The notes: generated by a model not told the origin, from the letters alone. A stretch of 64,000 nt of DNA from Nemopilema nomurai (GCA_003864495.1 ML133488.1:663818-727817), one strand, 5' to 3'; positions 26,301-39,689 are shown, counted from the stretch's first letter. A program made the numbers and translations.

Positions 26301-29300
26301 TGAAAAATGGAGAGAGAGGCTGAAATCAACCAGTCAACACAGAGGAACCTCACTGACATCATGGCACAGACAAAGATTTCTGTTAAGCATAGAAAAAATC
26401 TGGTAATCAATCAGTAATCAGTAAATCAAATCAAACTTACACACTGTATACGATGAGAAAGATCTACTTACTTGCATGTTTGTCAGCTTGACTAACAAGA
26501 GCATTTGACAGGTCCCTTCTTCTGTAGAAACAGGAAACCTTTGCCTCTACCTGTCCATTTGCAGTCTGAGAAAACAAATACTTACAATAAAAGACACATA
26601 ACTGATGTTAAAAAAGATGTGTATAATCCACAGCACTTATAAAAAAAACATTCAATCAGTAATTATCAACAATATTTGCTGTTACCAATTCTAAGAATGT
26701 CCCTTGATGTTGTAAATTATCATATTATTGTGAGACAACTTTTCAGAGCACGTACAACTGAAAACTAGATATCTTTCAATAAGTAAATTTCAAACTCCTC
26801 CATGCCCAGACAACATTACTATGATGATAAAAATTTCAACCACACTGCAAATAAAGCTGGTTAGAACACAATGCAGTTATTTATACCCTTGAACAATAGA
26901 TGCATCATTATTAAACAACAAATGCATTATGCAGCAGAAGTTTTCTAAAAAAAGGTTAAAGCTCTACCTTGGTGAGTTCTTCAATCCTTCTAATTTGATA
27001 AGGGTGGCTTGGTTGGGTTTCCACATACACATAATCTAAAAAAAATAATTAGATTGCAAAAATTCAAAAAGTCAGGAATGGGCAATTATAGATATCACAT
27101 CACAGCTATCTGGTGGTGATGACCCTTTTTAATGTATTTTTTTAAGAGTACATATTTTCCAAATTTCTTATTCTTTTTGCAAGCTGTTTATGTTTGAGTA
27201 AGTTCCTCCTACACAGACCCACCATCTACTCAGTTTACAAAAATTTAGCTCATTCTTAGTCATGTCTGACAAATGTTAGACTATGGTTATTCCTGAAATA
27301 CAGCTGTAAGATGTAAAACATATTACAGCCAACATTGAACCCATATTCTGTTTTTTGACATCATCCATTTAATTAAAGTAGAAAAGGGTGCAATTTTATC
27401 ACCCATTGACTAATTATCCCTACTAGATGAAAATAATGACTTTAAATTTTGTTTATAAGAAAACTGATTACACTTTCCTATACTAAGCTAGGATTAAAAT
27501 AACACACAATCCCCATTTATGTATACAGAGAAACTTTTTGGACATTCTCTTTACATCTACAAGGCTTTTCAATCTTCACCACAAGAAATTTGGCAATATA
27601 ATAATTAACATGGTAATCAAGTTCTGTGCAGCATAAACAATATGTCAACAATATTGTTATAATTCATACAAAACTCATACATACATCAGTCTTGAATTCA
27701 AAGAGAAAACCAAAGGTTATTGTAATTATCAAATGCTGCTGGAGTAACTCAACTGTTTGTGTCAGGAAATTTCAAAAGCTGAATCAAATGTGCATGGAAA
27801 AAGCCTGCAGTGTGGTGGCATCACAAGAATTGAAAATTAAAATAAAATGTTGAAAACAATCTTACTACCAAAGGTGCAAAAAGGTTCAATAAAAAAACCT
27901 AATGCAAGGCAAATGCTAATTTTCATTTATTCATGTTCAAATAAAAGGAAAAACACACCATATCGTACAATTTCTATCAAAGACGACATGAAAACAGTTT
28001 TCTCCAAATGCAAGCATGGATTCCTGATGGTAAAAAGCTGAGCCTTGAGGCTTTGATGGGCTTACTGAATAGTAAATTAAATTTACTTTTCCTTCTTGAA
28101 CCTTATTTTGATAATTATGATACTGCCAGTTGGCTATATTACCAGCGGGTCATTTGACATATGCACAAAACCATTAAAACCTTTTCTATTCATTACAAAC
28201 AGAGGAATGTCAAATTCAGGTCATTCCATGTCAAAACAGCAAGTCATGTAACCCACCATCTCAGATTTTGTTCATTTTTGGTACATACATATAAAGGTAT
28301 CAATAAGGTAAAGAAAAATCCCAATTTCAGCTCAATATCAGACATTTGTTGCAAATTAAAGTCATTTTTATAAACAAAAGCCAAGTGCTCCTTTGCAATC
28401 AACTGAAATGTAATATCCCTAAATGCATCTTTGCAAAAACTTAGAATATCAAAAACAGTTAAAATTTAATTTTGTAGTTGATCATTGACCACAAATTCCA
28501 TCACAGAAAGATTATACATGGTTAGTCATAAACACTTCCAGTTTCTTGTAATAAATGTTTTTGTACTTTTTGTCTTATGCAGCACAGGCATCTGAAAAAT
28601 GCACAGCATTTTGTATCCAAGGCATTTTACCCTATGCTTTGAGGTCAAAATTTTGCTATTTCTTTACCATGAAGGTGATAACTGATAGCAGTTTTGAAAT
28701 CAGCACCTCAAAATTACCCTCAGGTATCAATTTTCATGGATATATATATGATCATTTTATCATATTTTAGAAGTTTTCAAACTAAAACAGGTAAAGTCAA
28801 AAGAAGATGGGACTTTTGCCCATCAAGATGCAGATTTGAAAATGCTCTAGTTTTGGAACCAAACAAGATATTGAGCTGAAATAGGGATTTTTCTGTACTT
28901 AGTTGAGACCTTTTAACAAAATCTGAGATGATGGGCAACAAATTTGTCAATAATGTGCTGTTTTCACATAGAATGACCCTTTGAGCAAATAAAAGGAAAC
29001 TTTTATGAAAGATGGTATGAAATGGGAAACAGAAAATAGTACTTTTTTATAGCTTTTGTTTATGCAACAAAATTTAAAAAACAAAAAGTGGTTACAAAGG
29101 TTAGGTTAAAAATACAGACTGTATGATGATGTTTCAGAGCACACAAGAAGCATTTAATTTAAGATTTACCTTAATACCTTTTTGAGAGGGTGAATAAATA
29201 GAAACACGTTTGTCACTTTCTTGGCATACATTTTACGATTTACTGAAAACATGCTAACATTTGTGTATTAATATAGAATAAATGATGGTTTGGAAAATTA

Positions 29301-30310
29301 TGCATACAATGTAACTACTGTTTTTCAATCCATTTTACGAAATATGTTGTTTTGACTATAGAAAGGTAAAAAGAACAGACATATAAAGCATGTTTGATTA
29401 CCCATTATGTGTATACATTTTCAGTGCCAATTTTTTTGTAGTAAAGATATACTTTTGTAAATAAGAGTTGCGTGAAGAACAGAATTTAAGTTCACAATTG
29501 GGATCAATTTCATCCGGAGAACTTAAAAACGCGATGGCTGTTATCAATCAGACGAGAAGCTAAAAGTTTCCACATTTTCATTATCTCTGTTCTGGACCAC
29601 ATTCATCACAAAGAAGGCGCAAATGTCTGTCCGAATTATATTTGGCCTACCAAATGGGGAAGTGGAAAAGGTGGTTGAAGAAAAACATAAATTTTGATTT
29701 ATTTGCTACCCGGTGTTGCATCACTGTTAGCAGATGGCCTACTGGTGAACCAGCACGGACGGCGGTAAATGTCGACCCACTTTGTGATGAGCCAGCAGAC
29801 GAAGGTTACACCGACCAGTGGTCATTTCGTTGCGGGTGAATACTAATTTTAGAATTGTGGCAAGCGAAGAAGCACGTTTTCTCTAGGTTTACAAATAAAC
29901 TGTAAGGAAATTAGAAGACCGGACGGAGAATGTCTTCACGAAACCGACATTCGAAAACAAAGGCGGCTGAACCGCCAAGCTAGGCCTACGGCGGACTGCA
30001 TCAAAGCGGGTATGTGAGATTTTACAAAGAGCCACGGAGCACGGTGACAGAAACCTACAAGCAAATCTAAATATTTCCATCTTCTGCTTCAAGAAACAAT
30101 ATATCACATTTCAGAGAGACACTAGTTACAAAGAAATCGTGTCCGTGGCGAAGATAATCTTGCCAACTGGCGGTATCGAGACAAAGGCTCCGCCGTACAT
30201 CTGAACGGCAAAATAAAAACGCTCTTACCTCCAACGCGATATATGTTGGACGCAGGAAGCATCTTGGACACAGGAGTCGAAGACTCATACCCGGCTTTGT
30301 ACCTTGACAT
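17326..30310 (-). CDS. MTA: Metastasis-associated protein MTA (NuRD subunit) with three C2H2 zinc fingers, 19 exons, 894 aa
   Basis: Scaffold of the NuRD complex; binds HDAC1/2 by ELM2-SANT and RBBP4/7 by its C-terminal half, in the nucleus. Exons: 30229-30310, 26968-27035, 26472-26565, 26076-26202, 25542-25605, 24791-24908, 24067-24178, 23840-23939, 23220-23337, 22906-22976, 22413-22487, 21734-21792, 21478-21584, 20581-20837, 20237-20450, 19486-19863, 19021-19119, 18060-18441, 17326-17485; all phases agree. Order: BAH (about 25-165; [33 protein letters not shown]), ELM2 (165-275; [25 protein letters not shown]), SANT (about 288-343; [15 protein letters not shown]), GATA-type finger (394-423; CESC and CKEC, then [11 protein letters not shown]), two C2H2 fingers (452-500), RBBP-binding R1-like helix (about 515-545), a third C2H2 finger (704-724), [17 protein letters not shown]2-like [11 protein letters not shown] (855-865) and the tail VETPIVIDD. 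Vertebrate MTA1 is about 715 aa and, as I know it, lacks C2H2 fingers. Intron 1 is 3.2 kb and holds nothing recognisable. Confidence 0.94.
18425..19119 (-). other. MTA: MTA exons 17-18 junction: third C2H2 zinc finger
   Basis: Exon 17 ends with [13 protein letters not shown] and exon 18 begins [13 protein letters not shown]. Together they give a standard C-x2-C-x12-H-x3-H finger (C704, C707, H720, H724) with the usual aromatic and leucine core positions. The phase-1 intron inside the finger and the regular spacing argue against chance. Confidence 0.85.
20237..20837 (-). other. MTA: MTA exons 14-15: GATA finger followed by two C2H2 zinc fingers
   Basis: Exon 14 (20581-20837) continues the GATA-type finger and then encodes a complete C2H2 finger with ligands C452, C455, H468 and H472 (C-x2-C-x12-H-x3-H). 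A second finger has C477 and C482 (C-x4-C) at the end of exon 14 and H495 and H500 (x12-H-x4-H) at the start of exon 15 (20237-20450). The intron splits it after CEK, in phase 0. The fingers sit exactly between [11 protein letters not shown] and the RBBP-binding FAM helix, a segment that in human MTA1 is a short linker. Confidence 0.88.
21628..21672. repeat. Short tandem repeat in MTA intron 12
   Basis: About two copies of GGGCAATCTCTGGCAT plus a short spacer, roughly 22-bp period, just upstream of the exon 13 acceptor (transcript sense). Confidence 0.7.
24356..24423. repeat. Imperfect direct repeat in MTA intron 6
   Basis: Two imperfect direct copies of a segment beginning GACCTCCGACCTC and containing CACCACCAACG. 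Non-coding, intronic. Confidence 0.55.
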
Positions 30311-33300
30311 TTTTCCAGACCGATGACAACTACTATTTGTGGACTGTTCTTGCCATTTACCCTTGGCGTTCCTCCGTCACACAATGAAGGCTGCAATTAT
30401 TTACATCAATCAAATTTGCGGTCATGCAGTCGATACCTACGTCATCAACCCCCCTCGAAGCTGGTTAAACTGAACCATTGTAAATATTGCAACTGCTACT
30501 CTTGGTTCTCCACCTGAAACGCTCTTTCTGGCTGTGGGTTATTTGCTGGGTTGCAGCCTTGCTGTCTCTTTGAACCAGTATCTCTCTTTTGGTGTCGAAG
30601 AAAACACACTAGCTCCTTCACAAATTTTAATCCTAAACAAAGAGCACATATCACAGATTCAGTTATTGTTCCAGGATTCAATAGGGCAAAGGCTTTGAGT
30701 TCAACACCATACCTCTTGGCAAAAGACCCGGCCTAACTGTGAAATGAGCCTGCTGTTGGCTAGACAGAATTGTTATGTTAAAAATCCAATGATTGATTTA
30801 AACTGTTGTTATTAGCAGAAGCTTCATACTGACCACTTCCAAAAAGCAGTAAAGGTTAACTAATTTCGAATATTCATTATTTTATCCATTGCTATTTTGC
30901 ATTCACTACAAAATCTAAACGAAAGTCGATTGATGATTTGAAGGGATAGAATGGAAGTTACATGCTTCACCGTTGAACTGTTTGATGACTTGAGCAAACA
31001 ATTTAAGTATTTCAGCTTGTCCGGTTACCTTTTAACACACTTTATCAACTTTACTATGAAAACTTCAACAACAATGTCATTATAAATACATGCAGTAACG
31101 TGCACTTTTCTTAAAATTGCCTTCCTTCTTGAGGCAAGAATTTCCACTAATTCAATGTTCTCCCTATGTAACTCCCACAAGACAATAGGCTCGGTAGTGT
31201 ATTTATGTTTGCGATATTGAAAAGAAAAATGATATTCCTTCACGCTTCATACTGGAAAAAAACAAAATGTTCAATAAAGTTGTATTTTATGAACTTCAAA
31301 ATAAGGTAGCAATAGTGTTGCAGTTGATTCTACTGAATTCAACCTTTCAACTTTCATCCTACAGATCACAATGATTCTTTGCAACGACTTGTGCAGGAAG
31401 AACAGTCTCGTGAAAGCAGTTCTCTGTACAGGGAAGCTATTCATAAAACAGCGAAGCTCAAGCAGAAGGATAAAAGAAGAAATCAAGAATAAGTTGAGTT
31501 TAAATATGACGAAATGAAACTGCAATCAGGCAAAGTATTGATTCGCATACCGGAAAAAGTGTGCTCTTCTTTAAATACACAAACGTAGAACGTTCTGCAT
31601 AAAATATTTTATAGGTAGGCAAATCCAAGAGACCGTTTTGCAGTTTATTTTGACTTGCGTTGAGCATTGCATGAGCCATGTAAAATCGAGAGCAACACAA
31701 AAACAAAAAAGTGTAATGCACCTGTCGTGTATTGCAAATCCATGCAATCCTAATCTAAATCTACAAAATCCTTCTTGATCTGCAAAAAAGAGAAAAGGAT
31801 AAACGGATGGAAAGGAAAGGATGGATATTATCATCCTAATTTCCGAGCTACTCGAATCTGGAAAAGTAATCTAAGGCAGAGATTGGGGAATCCTTTTTAG
31901 GATAAACAGCGTCTTAGGTTTTAGTCCTTTGAGTTTCCAAAAGGATTGAATTGAAATGCCGCTTCTGTGTTGAAGCTTTCGGTTGGTTACTCATAGGCAG
32001 CCCAAAACTTTTAATGAATGCAATTTCTGCGTAAGAGCTTTTGATGTCAGAACTGGATTTGTGCATCTTAAACATAAACAGCATTTTTGATACAGTTTAC
32101 ATTTCCTTGCTGTCCACCATCTGAAGCAAGAAATTCAAAAAATGTAAAGCAAATTATGTCAACTGATTGGTCTTTGATAAGCAAAAATGTTTTTTGTAAC
32201 GTTGAACTAAAGCGTAGATAGTCAAATTAGGACTTCATTTTCGATGAAAAAAAATCCTTATCTCTATACTTTATGATGTAGAGTTTGTATATGCATGGTA
32301 ATCGAATCGAGCTCGGAAAAAGCGGTTACTGAGATTCCTTTAGTATGTAATATAATCTGAAAGAATGCGATTTATTATTTGTAAATTGCACCATGTTTGG
32401 CTCTTGCTGTCATTTCTGTGCTATTAAGAAAAAATCATTGACCATCGCTTTCATAATCCATCTCAACATGGCATCTGTATATATTGGTTTGACTGTGGCA
32501 AGTTACAAGGAAGATTTCTGTTGATTCGATTGATGCTGTCCAGGTAAGCAATGTCAGATACTTTTTCAACTTCAAAGAGGAATTAAATATAAGGCTCTAG
32601 AAACATGGGATTTTTAAAGGGTCAAGGGATGTCAAGAGGTCAATGTAAATTGTCTTGACTCTCCCATACTCTCTAATCTTTAGATGGCTTAAACTGGACA
32701 CGAAGCTCAAATGTAAAACACAATGAAAGATTATTCGAATAAAGCTATGTTTGATTCCAAGTCACGGGTCGTGATTCTTGCAAAAGTTTCTTATACATCA
32801 TTAATGACATACTTAGCAAAAGACAGTTGAGAAATTTTCTACACTGTTCCCTTAACTGTAGATCATTTACCTCAGCAGGTAGCAAATAATAGATTCAAAA
32901 AGTTAATGACTTTCTGTGTCTTTGGCGCATTATTCCTACGCAGTTCCACTGAGGCCAATGGTGCACATACATGGCTAGTCGGCTGGTTTGCATACAGATT
33001 CAACACACAAACCTTTTTGGCCAAGGTTTCCAAGAAGCGATATACAATTGTGTTTTTAAAGAAATTGTTACATAGCCTGTATATGGAATAAGATCTGAAC
33101 AAAAGTGAATTAAACATTCTGCCACCGTAAAGAAAATTAATGATTTCAAAATTCAAAATTAGTGCATACCTAACTTCTTGAATAAAGAATCTCAATTTCT
33201 TTTCTGAAACATTCGAACTTTTGTGTGCACTTGTAGAAGAAATGGAACGAAGCAGATCTAAATGCTGCACCTATCTAGTATGGTAAGATATTTGCAAGTA

Positions 33301-33772
33301 GCTTGATGGTTATGTGCAATGCTGAAGACAGGCTTATAACATTTCCTAAAAGCGTTTCATAATAAAAAGAAGATGGAGCCTGTATTAAGTGATGTTTATC
33401 ACTGTTATGTCCTTTCTACGTTATATCCGTAAAGGAGTTCTTTCTGTCTCATTTTGGAAGTTCTCAGAAAAGTGATCCTGGCCCTATGATGTTTGTAAAA
33501 AAATTCTGTAGTTCAGTGATATTGCAGATGTAATGATATCCTTTGCTGTCTTGGTTCCTTTGTGCCTGTACATTCATTACTGGCCTGAAAATATGACAAA
33601 ATCGCCTTCAAACTTATTTCAGTCCTATAACATTTCCAGTTGAATGTATAAATGATTATTTTGTAGGTGATCTTAATTGGAATGCGGTACATTCCAAAAG
33701 GAGGTTTCACTCCCGATGTCCATTTGAACGAGGCTTTGGTACTGTCCCTTATGAGGAGGACACAAATCAGCC
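30311..33772. other. Intergenic region between divergent MTA and ZFYVE21
   Basis: Head-to-head spacing of about 3.4 kb. No exon recognised on either strand. The longest frame (32872-33270, minus, 132 codons) has no family signature and AT-driven composition. Promoters and 5' UTRs of both genes presumably lie here, but no defined motif could be assigned. Confidence 0.45.
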
Positions 33773-36700
33773 ATGGATGAACATTTCACCAAGGGTAAAG
33801 GAAGGAAATTGATGAAAGGGAAAGGTGGACTTCGTATGGTAGCTATAGACGACGAATCAAAGTCTCCGTTTGAGATAGACGAACCACAATGGTTGGATGA
33901 TTCTCAGGTACTCATAACATTGTTTGTTAACTGAGATTCGCGCAAGTTCGCCTCCATGAATCCTAGTCGGAAATAATGATGTTATATTGTTGTTATGCTT
34001 TTTAGAAGCTCTTAGTCAGCCTACAGAATTAAACGATTTTTACCAAAACCAACGTGTACTTAAACATCCCAGCCAAGAGTCGACAAATTTTCAATAATCA
34101 TCATGCCAGCTGGATGTTCTTTTTTGAACCCGCAATCTAGTTTGCAGAGAACGTATCCCCGAAAGTTTCTGTTTCTCCCTTTTCACTGTTGCAGGTCTGC
34201 TGATTCAAACATCAGGTCCGCTTGATATTTTCATGGGACCCCAAAATGATGATATAATCTATTTTTTATCCTGATAATGGTAGTGGAAGCATCAAAATCA
34301 AAGATGCAGGACAATAATTTAATTACCATTCCTGTTGTTGCAATCGTTTTTAGCAATGCAGTTATACCCAAATTCACTATAGCACTAAGTTTTAGCGACA
34401 AATCCACAAATCTAATCATCTAGCTATCTTTTGTTTTCAAATTTTTTCACACTGACTTACCTTACATAAAATTTGCAGCATCCATCCTGTATGAAATGCA
34501 AGAAGATTTTCACTTTTACATCAAGGAGGGTTAGTAAAGTTCATGTCTTGAAAATGAATACTGACCTGCCACCATTATAGCAGATTTTTGATGATATTAA
34601 GATTCTAAGATATGCTTTCTTGGCATGACCTGTATAAAACATGGAAAATGACACAAATTCATCTTTTTCCATACATGATGTGAACAAAAAGAAGAAATTC
34701 AAAAACAAGAATTTTTTCAGTATTTATGTCCAATTAGTAAGAATATTCAGAAGTGATTCAAAGCCAGATTTTATAGTTGCCATTTTGATGACATAATGAC
34801 ACAATTCTGTTTTCAGCATCATTGTAGAAGATGTGGAAGAGTGTTTTGTTCTGACTGTTGTAAAAGCAAAGTCAGTTTACCAAGACTTTCATATGTTGAT
34901 CCTGAGAGAATTTGTCAGCACTGCATGCCAGTTGCAAAGGCTGAAAATATCTTTTTCACAAAGCACCTCAAAGTTTTGACAGAAGGTATGACTATGTAGT
35001 TGATTATGTTTTTTCATTTGATTTGATTGTGAAGCACAGAGAGAGACAATGTTTCGTGGCTAAAAACTTGTCATATTCTAAGAAAACGTAGGTTACGGAA
35101 TGTGTGAAACGGGGCGAATACGAATACGAAACAAAAATTAATGAAGTGAATACAGGAGGATTAGATTAAATAGGATAAAACATCGAATAGGGTCCAGATT
35201 CTTGTACTAGACTCCAGTACTTGACATTGATAGTAACACAAATTTTCAAACATTGCAATGAAAATGATCAGTAATGAAATTGATCTTAGTGTGTGAAGTT
35301 GGAGCTGTTGTAAAACTGTTGATATAATATGACAAAAACTAACCTGTATAAGGTAGCTGTAAGTAGGAACTATTATTAACTTTTGTCTACTTGACAGGTG
35401 CATTGTTTGTTATGAATGATGACCATGGGGTCTGTGAATGCAAACTGCATGAAAAAGCGCATAGGTGAGCATTCAGTTCAGGCTGCCCAATATTTGGATA
35501 ACTGACAAGTAAATCACAATTAATCCTTTAATGTACACTTTACTTTAGGCACAACAACATTTAATTTATTCAATATAAATTATTCATTGACTGTCCCATA
35601 GAAACCTAGATCATTAAAATTAAGTGATCAGGCTTTTTAATGTCAGTTTATTTTACTACAGAATATTATGTTGCCAATGTCACCATTTTTGAAACACATC
35701 TAAGTGAAAAAGTGCACATATACACTTAACGTGTACAACTATGATTCTGGATCTTAAAATCTTTGAAAGAAACATTTGTCATTTATTTTTTCCCCAGAAT
35801 ACAATTCATGAAATTCAAATTTGAAAAATATCTCAATCCTCCATTTAAACCCACTTTTTCTAAATATAACTGCTTGTTCCACTTCATCTGTAATTCTACA
35901 TTTTTTTATTTTTAACATAAAAAACAGCTGATTTAAAAATATTAGCACTAGGGCTAAACACATTTTTTGAAAACCAAGATAGATATTATGTATCAGATTG
36001 ATGAATTGTCTTTCTTGATATTTTTCATTGTAATCAAAATATATCCACGATATTTATTGGCATTTTCCTGCAGCAAACTGATTTTCAAAAACAAAGATGA
36101 TGACAAAGATGCCAAAGCACCAGATTCTGTACTACTAAAAAACATTACGTCAATTGAAAACATCACAGATGCAGATGAAAGTAAGTTTATTTCATTACTG
36201 CTTTTAAACATCATTTCTGTGCTGCTTAGAAAAAGTACATAACCTATGTTAAATCTTTACTATTTACAAATGTTGAAATTTGCGATCAAGCCTTAGCTGC
36301 TACTTTTCTATTATTCAAAACTTCTTTCAGGCCTCTAGTTTTGTTACATTATTTTTCTTTTTATGAACAGGTAATGAAAATGTTTGTGGAAAAGTTTTGA
36401 AAATAACAGAACAAAATCAAACAGAGTTTCTTAAATTAACAATCCAAGAAGGTGGAGCCAACAAAGAGAAGTCAACAGAATTTCTTGAAGCAATCCAGAA
36501 GGTGAGTAATTTAATTATTATTTGTCTGGCCCACTTTTTTCTAGAGCATCTTTTTTCAGATACAATAAATGAGCTCATACCAACATGAAGTATTTTCAAC
36601 CTCCCTCCCAGATGCAATTTAGCTATCTCAATGTCACTTGAAAAGTAATCAGTTTCAAAGTGCAAGTTTGTTTCCTAATTAATTTGGACAAATAATTATT

Positions 36701-37020
36701 TTTTATACAAATATCCATTATCTATTTGTAATCAAATTTTACATTTTATCCTTCCAAAGCTTTTCTGAATTTTGTCATCAGTGCTCAATAATCATTCTAC
36801 AGATACACCTACTGTGTAGCACTTCTTGCTAAATAGATATGCTATTGCCACAAAATGACATTTTATGATACTGAATATTGGCTAGCAATTATAATTAGAA
36901 AAACATTTATCTCAATACAATTTTCAGCACTTTAGCTTTTAGAAACTGCAGGGACTTGGAAAGAAGCTGTTGAACATTTTTTCATTTCAGGCAATGGAAT
37001 TGCTTTTTGATGTTCAGTAG
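33773..37020 (+). CDS. ZFYVE21: Zinc finger FYVE domain-containing protein 21 (ZFYVE21), 7 exons, 229 aa
   Basis: FYVE protein which in mammals localises to endosomes and focal adhesions and promotes adhesion turnover and signalling. Exons: 33773-33907, 34479-34529, 34817-34985, 35398-35464, 36074-36180, 36371-36501, 36991-37020; phases agree and the total of 229 aa is close to the human 234. The N-terminus GGLRMV...SPFEIDEPQW is the family's characteristic lead-in. FYVE zinc ligands are C49/C52, C65/C68, C73/C76 and C95/C98, with the phosphoinositide-binding motif RRHHCRRCG at 61-69. The C-terminal half (exons 4-7) corresponds to the PH-like domain, ending AMELLFDVQ, but is strongly diverged from vertebrates. 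Exon 2 uses donor GTTAGT. Intron 3 carries a solo LTR. Confidence 0.93.
35028..35226 (-). mobile_element. Solo LTR of the BEL/Pao family in ZFYVE21 intron 3, with 5-bp target duplication
   Basis: A 199-bp segment matching, in reverse orientation and with many substitutions, the 210-bp LTR at 45790-45999. Shared blocks include the GTACTTGACA end, the GTGAAGCACAGAGAGAGAC end and the interior AACTTGTCATAT. It runs TGTG...GACA on the + strand and is flanked by TTGAT at 35023-35027 and 35227-35231. A 5-bp duplication is typical of BEL/Pao integrase. It most likely arose by LTR-LTR recombination of an older insertion. Confidence 0.88.
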
Positions 37021-39080
37021 TTGGTCAGAAGATGGAATCTGCATTTTGTATGTTATGTTTGAGTTTACATGCTTATTGGTTTCAAAAGTTTTGTGCACTT
37101 GTATAGTTTTGAAGCTAAATCAGTCACTAGGGGCTATTTTGTATGAGAAATTTGTTAAAGATTCTGATTAACCAATACATGCCTACACAAATGGTAAATT
37201 TTGGTTGTGCCCATCGCAAAAAGCACATAAGTATTTTTCTAGCTTTGCTTTTGATCAAAGTAACCTTCAAAATATTTCTTTTAGTAAAATGTGATTATGT
37301 AAATTAATGCAAAAGATAGTTAACTTTTAGTCTTCCAACATGTAAATTTTGCCCACATCTGTAAAGTAATTTTGATATTATTCTTAATCATATTCTGCTG
37401 AAAATGCTAGACAGTGAAAAAATTTTCACACTTTGAGCTTTTCATTGATTTATATTGGAGATTTTCCTCATCATATATTTTGAAATGAGAACAGTTCCTC
37501 TACCTTACTGTAAAAAATGTGAGAAACCTTTAGCCATGATGACATCCCAAGTCTATGAAAGATATTTTTTTCATTCAGTGGATTACTGTACATTACTCTC
37601 TATTGTGAACCAGTAAAGTTACTTTAAAGAAGCAGTAAAGAACCAGTTTCCTTCTTAATCATTGTAGATTCCTTCTTTCATACATATAAACACATTTTTA
37701 TGATACATAGCATCATAGTATACTTTCAACATCCAATTGAACACTTTCTTGCATTGTTTCAATGCTTAAATAATGCAGTTTTTGATAATTTTTGCTGATA
37801 TAACTTTTTCACTGAAACATTCAGATTCACTATAACATCCATTTCTCAGAGTAAATGTCCCCTGCTTTAAATATGACTGCATTCCATTTTTCATTATGCT
37901 GGGTATAAAGGAAAATTGATATTTTTGTAGAAGTTAGATAGTTTGTAAATAGCATCAAGATAATAAGATTGTTGAGATGATTATAAAAACAGTATAAAAA
38001 GACCAGCCTCATTTATCAGAAGAACAACTCTTTGAAAGTTGATGACAACAAATTGTTTTTTACTTGTAAGCATACTTGGATCACTTTTTAACTAGTACCA
38101 TTTGCAACGTTTTCTTGTGATGAAGATAGAAGTTTACGAATCATTGAAAATCGAAGATGCCAACAGAAAGATTGGCTTTATTCAAGAATTTTTTCCCGGG
38201 CTCAAAGGCTACAGTACAAACCTCTTTATGTGTCTTAACAGTGTCTAAAGTCGTCTGCGAGCTCATTAATTTACAAACATCTATCTGTTTTGTTAAGCAA
38301 CTAATGTCGAAGAGAGCTTCTTGTCATTTGCCAGTTGGCAAGTCCAGTTAAGCAGTGAGTTTGGTCATTTATGACAATTGAATGCAATGCCCTGTTACCA
38401 GTTATGACGTGAAGAATCACAAGTAGGCGATAAAAGTTATGATAATTGAATTTGAAAGTTACCATCCGAAAAATATTTAAAGAAAGATGTAATTTTGATA
38501 TTGAAGATTTTAATATCAAGCTAGATGTAGACTCGTGAAATCTGGCTCTGGTAATACTTTATACTCAATACTTAGGATTGATTGTAGTCGAAATCTGCTT
38601 TAAAAGGGGTGATGCGTCAAGGTTGAACAATTTTCGTGTTAATTTAGAGCCTTCATTATCTAGCTATTTGGGAACCACCCTCCATAAAGAATCGACTGTA
38701 TGCATGTGCCATGTATTCGATCACTTATTAAGACAAAGCTCACCTTTTGAAAAAGAGTATTCATAATGAGCTGGCCTTAACATGACAATGGAGCACAGAG
38801 AAGCCTGCCCCTTTTGCATTGTTGACGTTTCTTCGGCTGGCTGGAGGTGTCAAGCATAGAGTAGTGATAAATCTCAACAGAGTACAACCAGAGTACGTAC
38901 AAATATAACCTTTAAGCAAATCAAAATTTCATGAATATCTTATAATACACACAATGTTGAATACAATTATACAAATGTCTTCAGTGTATAAATGCCATGA
39001 AAGCACTGCTATACATGATCAAATTAACTGCAATATCAAAATCTCACTAACAATAATAGCAAGTAAGTATAATAATTGCA
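37021..39080. other. Intergenic DNA downstream of ZFYVE21
   Basis: AT-rich, no exon or repeat family recognised; short frames (for example 38157-38351 and 38578-38766) show no conserved residues. It includes the ZFYVE21 3' UTR and grades into the transposon island. Confidence 0.4.
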
Positions 39081-39689
39081 AACGAGAACATATATCTACC
39101 ATTAAGGGGTATAGGCAAAGGGGATAAATTAGGGGCCTTTCTACGGTTTTTTGGGAGATTAATTCAGGATACGGGTTTGGTTTGTTTCTATAACAGAGGA
39201 TGTAAAGGTGGCACGATTTGATTTTTTGGGAAGCTGTGATAAAATCATCGTTTGTGCTGCTTAAGGGGAGGGCTACAGGATCATTTCAAAGACTCCAAAA
39301 GAGATATCAGAGAAATTGGCATAGAGAACTGATTTGTTTGCGTTTTAGACAAGAACACCTAAAAGGGCCTAACAGGTATCTTGTTTGAAGAGTTGATGAG
39401 ACAAAAAGCATAAGAACGTGACATGGGCGTAACCTTTCTCAGAGGTTACTTCAGAGGTCTTTGACGACAGTAAAGGATGTTAGACTAAATACTGGCTATT
39501 CAAAGCAACAGAGCAAACTCGTTTGTAAGGAAGACTGCAAGATATTTGTCGTGAAAGTGTAGGACCATAGGAAACTTTTGGTGATGGGCCTAGGCCAGGA
39601 CAGAACGGTAGCCATTGCGAAAAACAAGTCGCAAGAAAAGTTACTGAACTCGTAGTTCAACGAAATCGAGGGAATCTATGGTGCTATTA

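Noticed and set aside
32872..33270. 132-codon minus-strand open frame in the MTA-ZFYVE21 spacer
   Set aside because: AT-driven composition, no recognisable motif, no matching splice sites or neighbours; expected by chance in DNA of this composition.
38157..38766. Two short + strand frames downstream of ZFYVE21
   Set aside because: Too short, with no splice context or recognised residues; not supported as genes.
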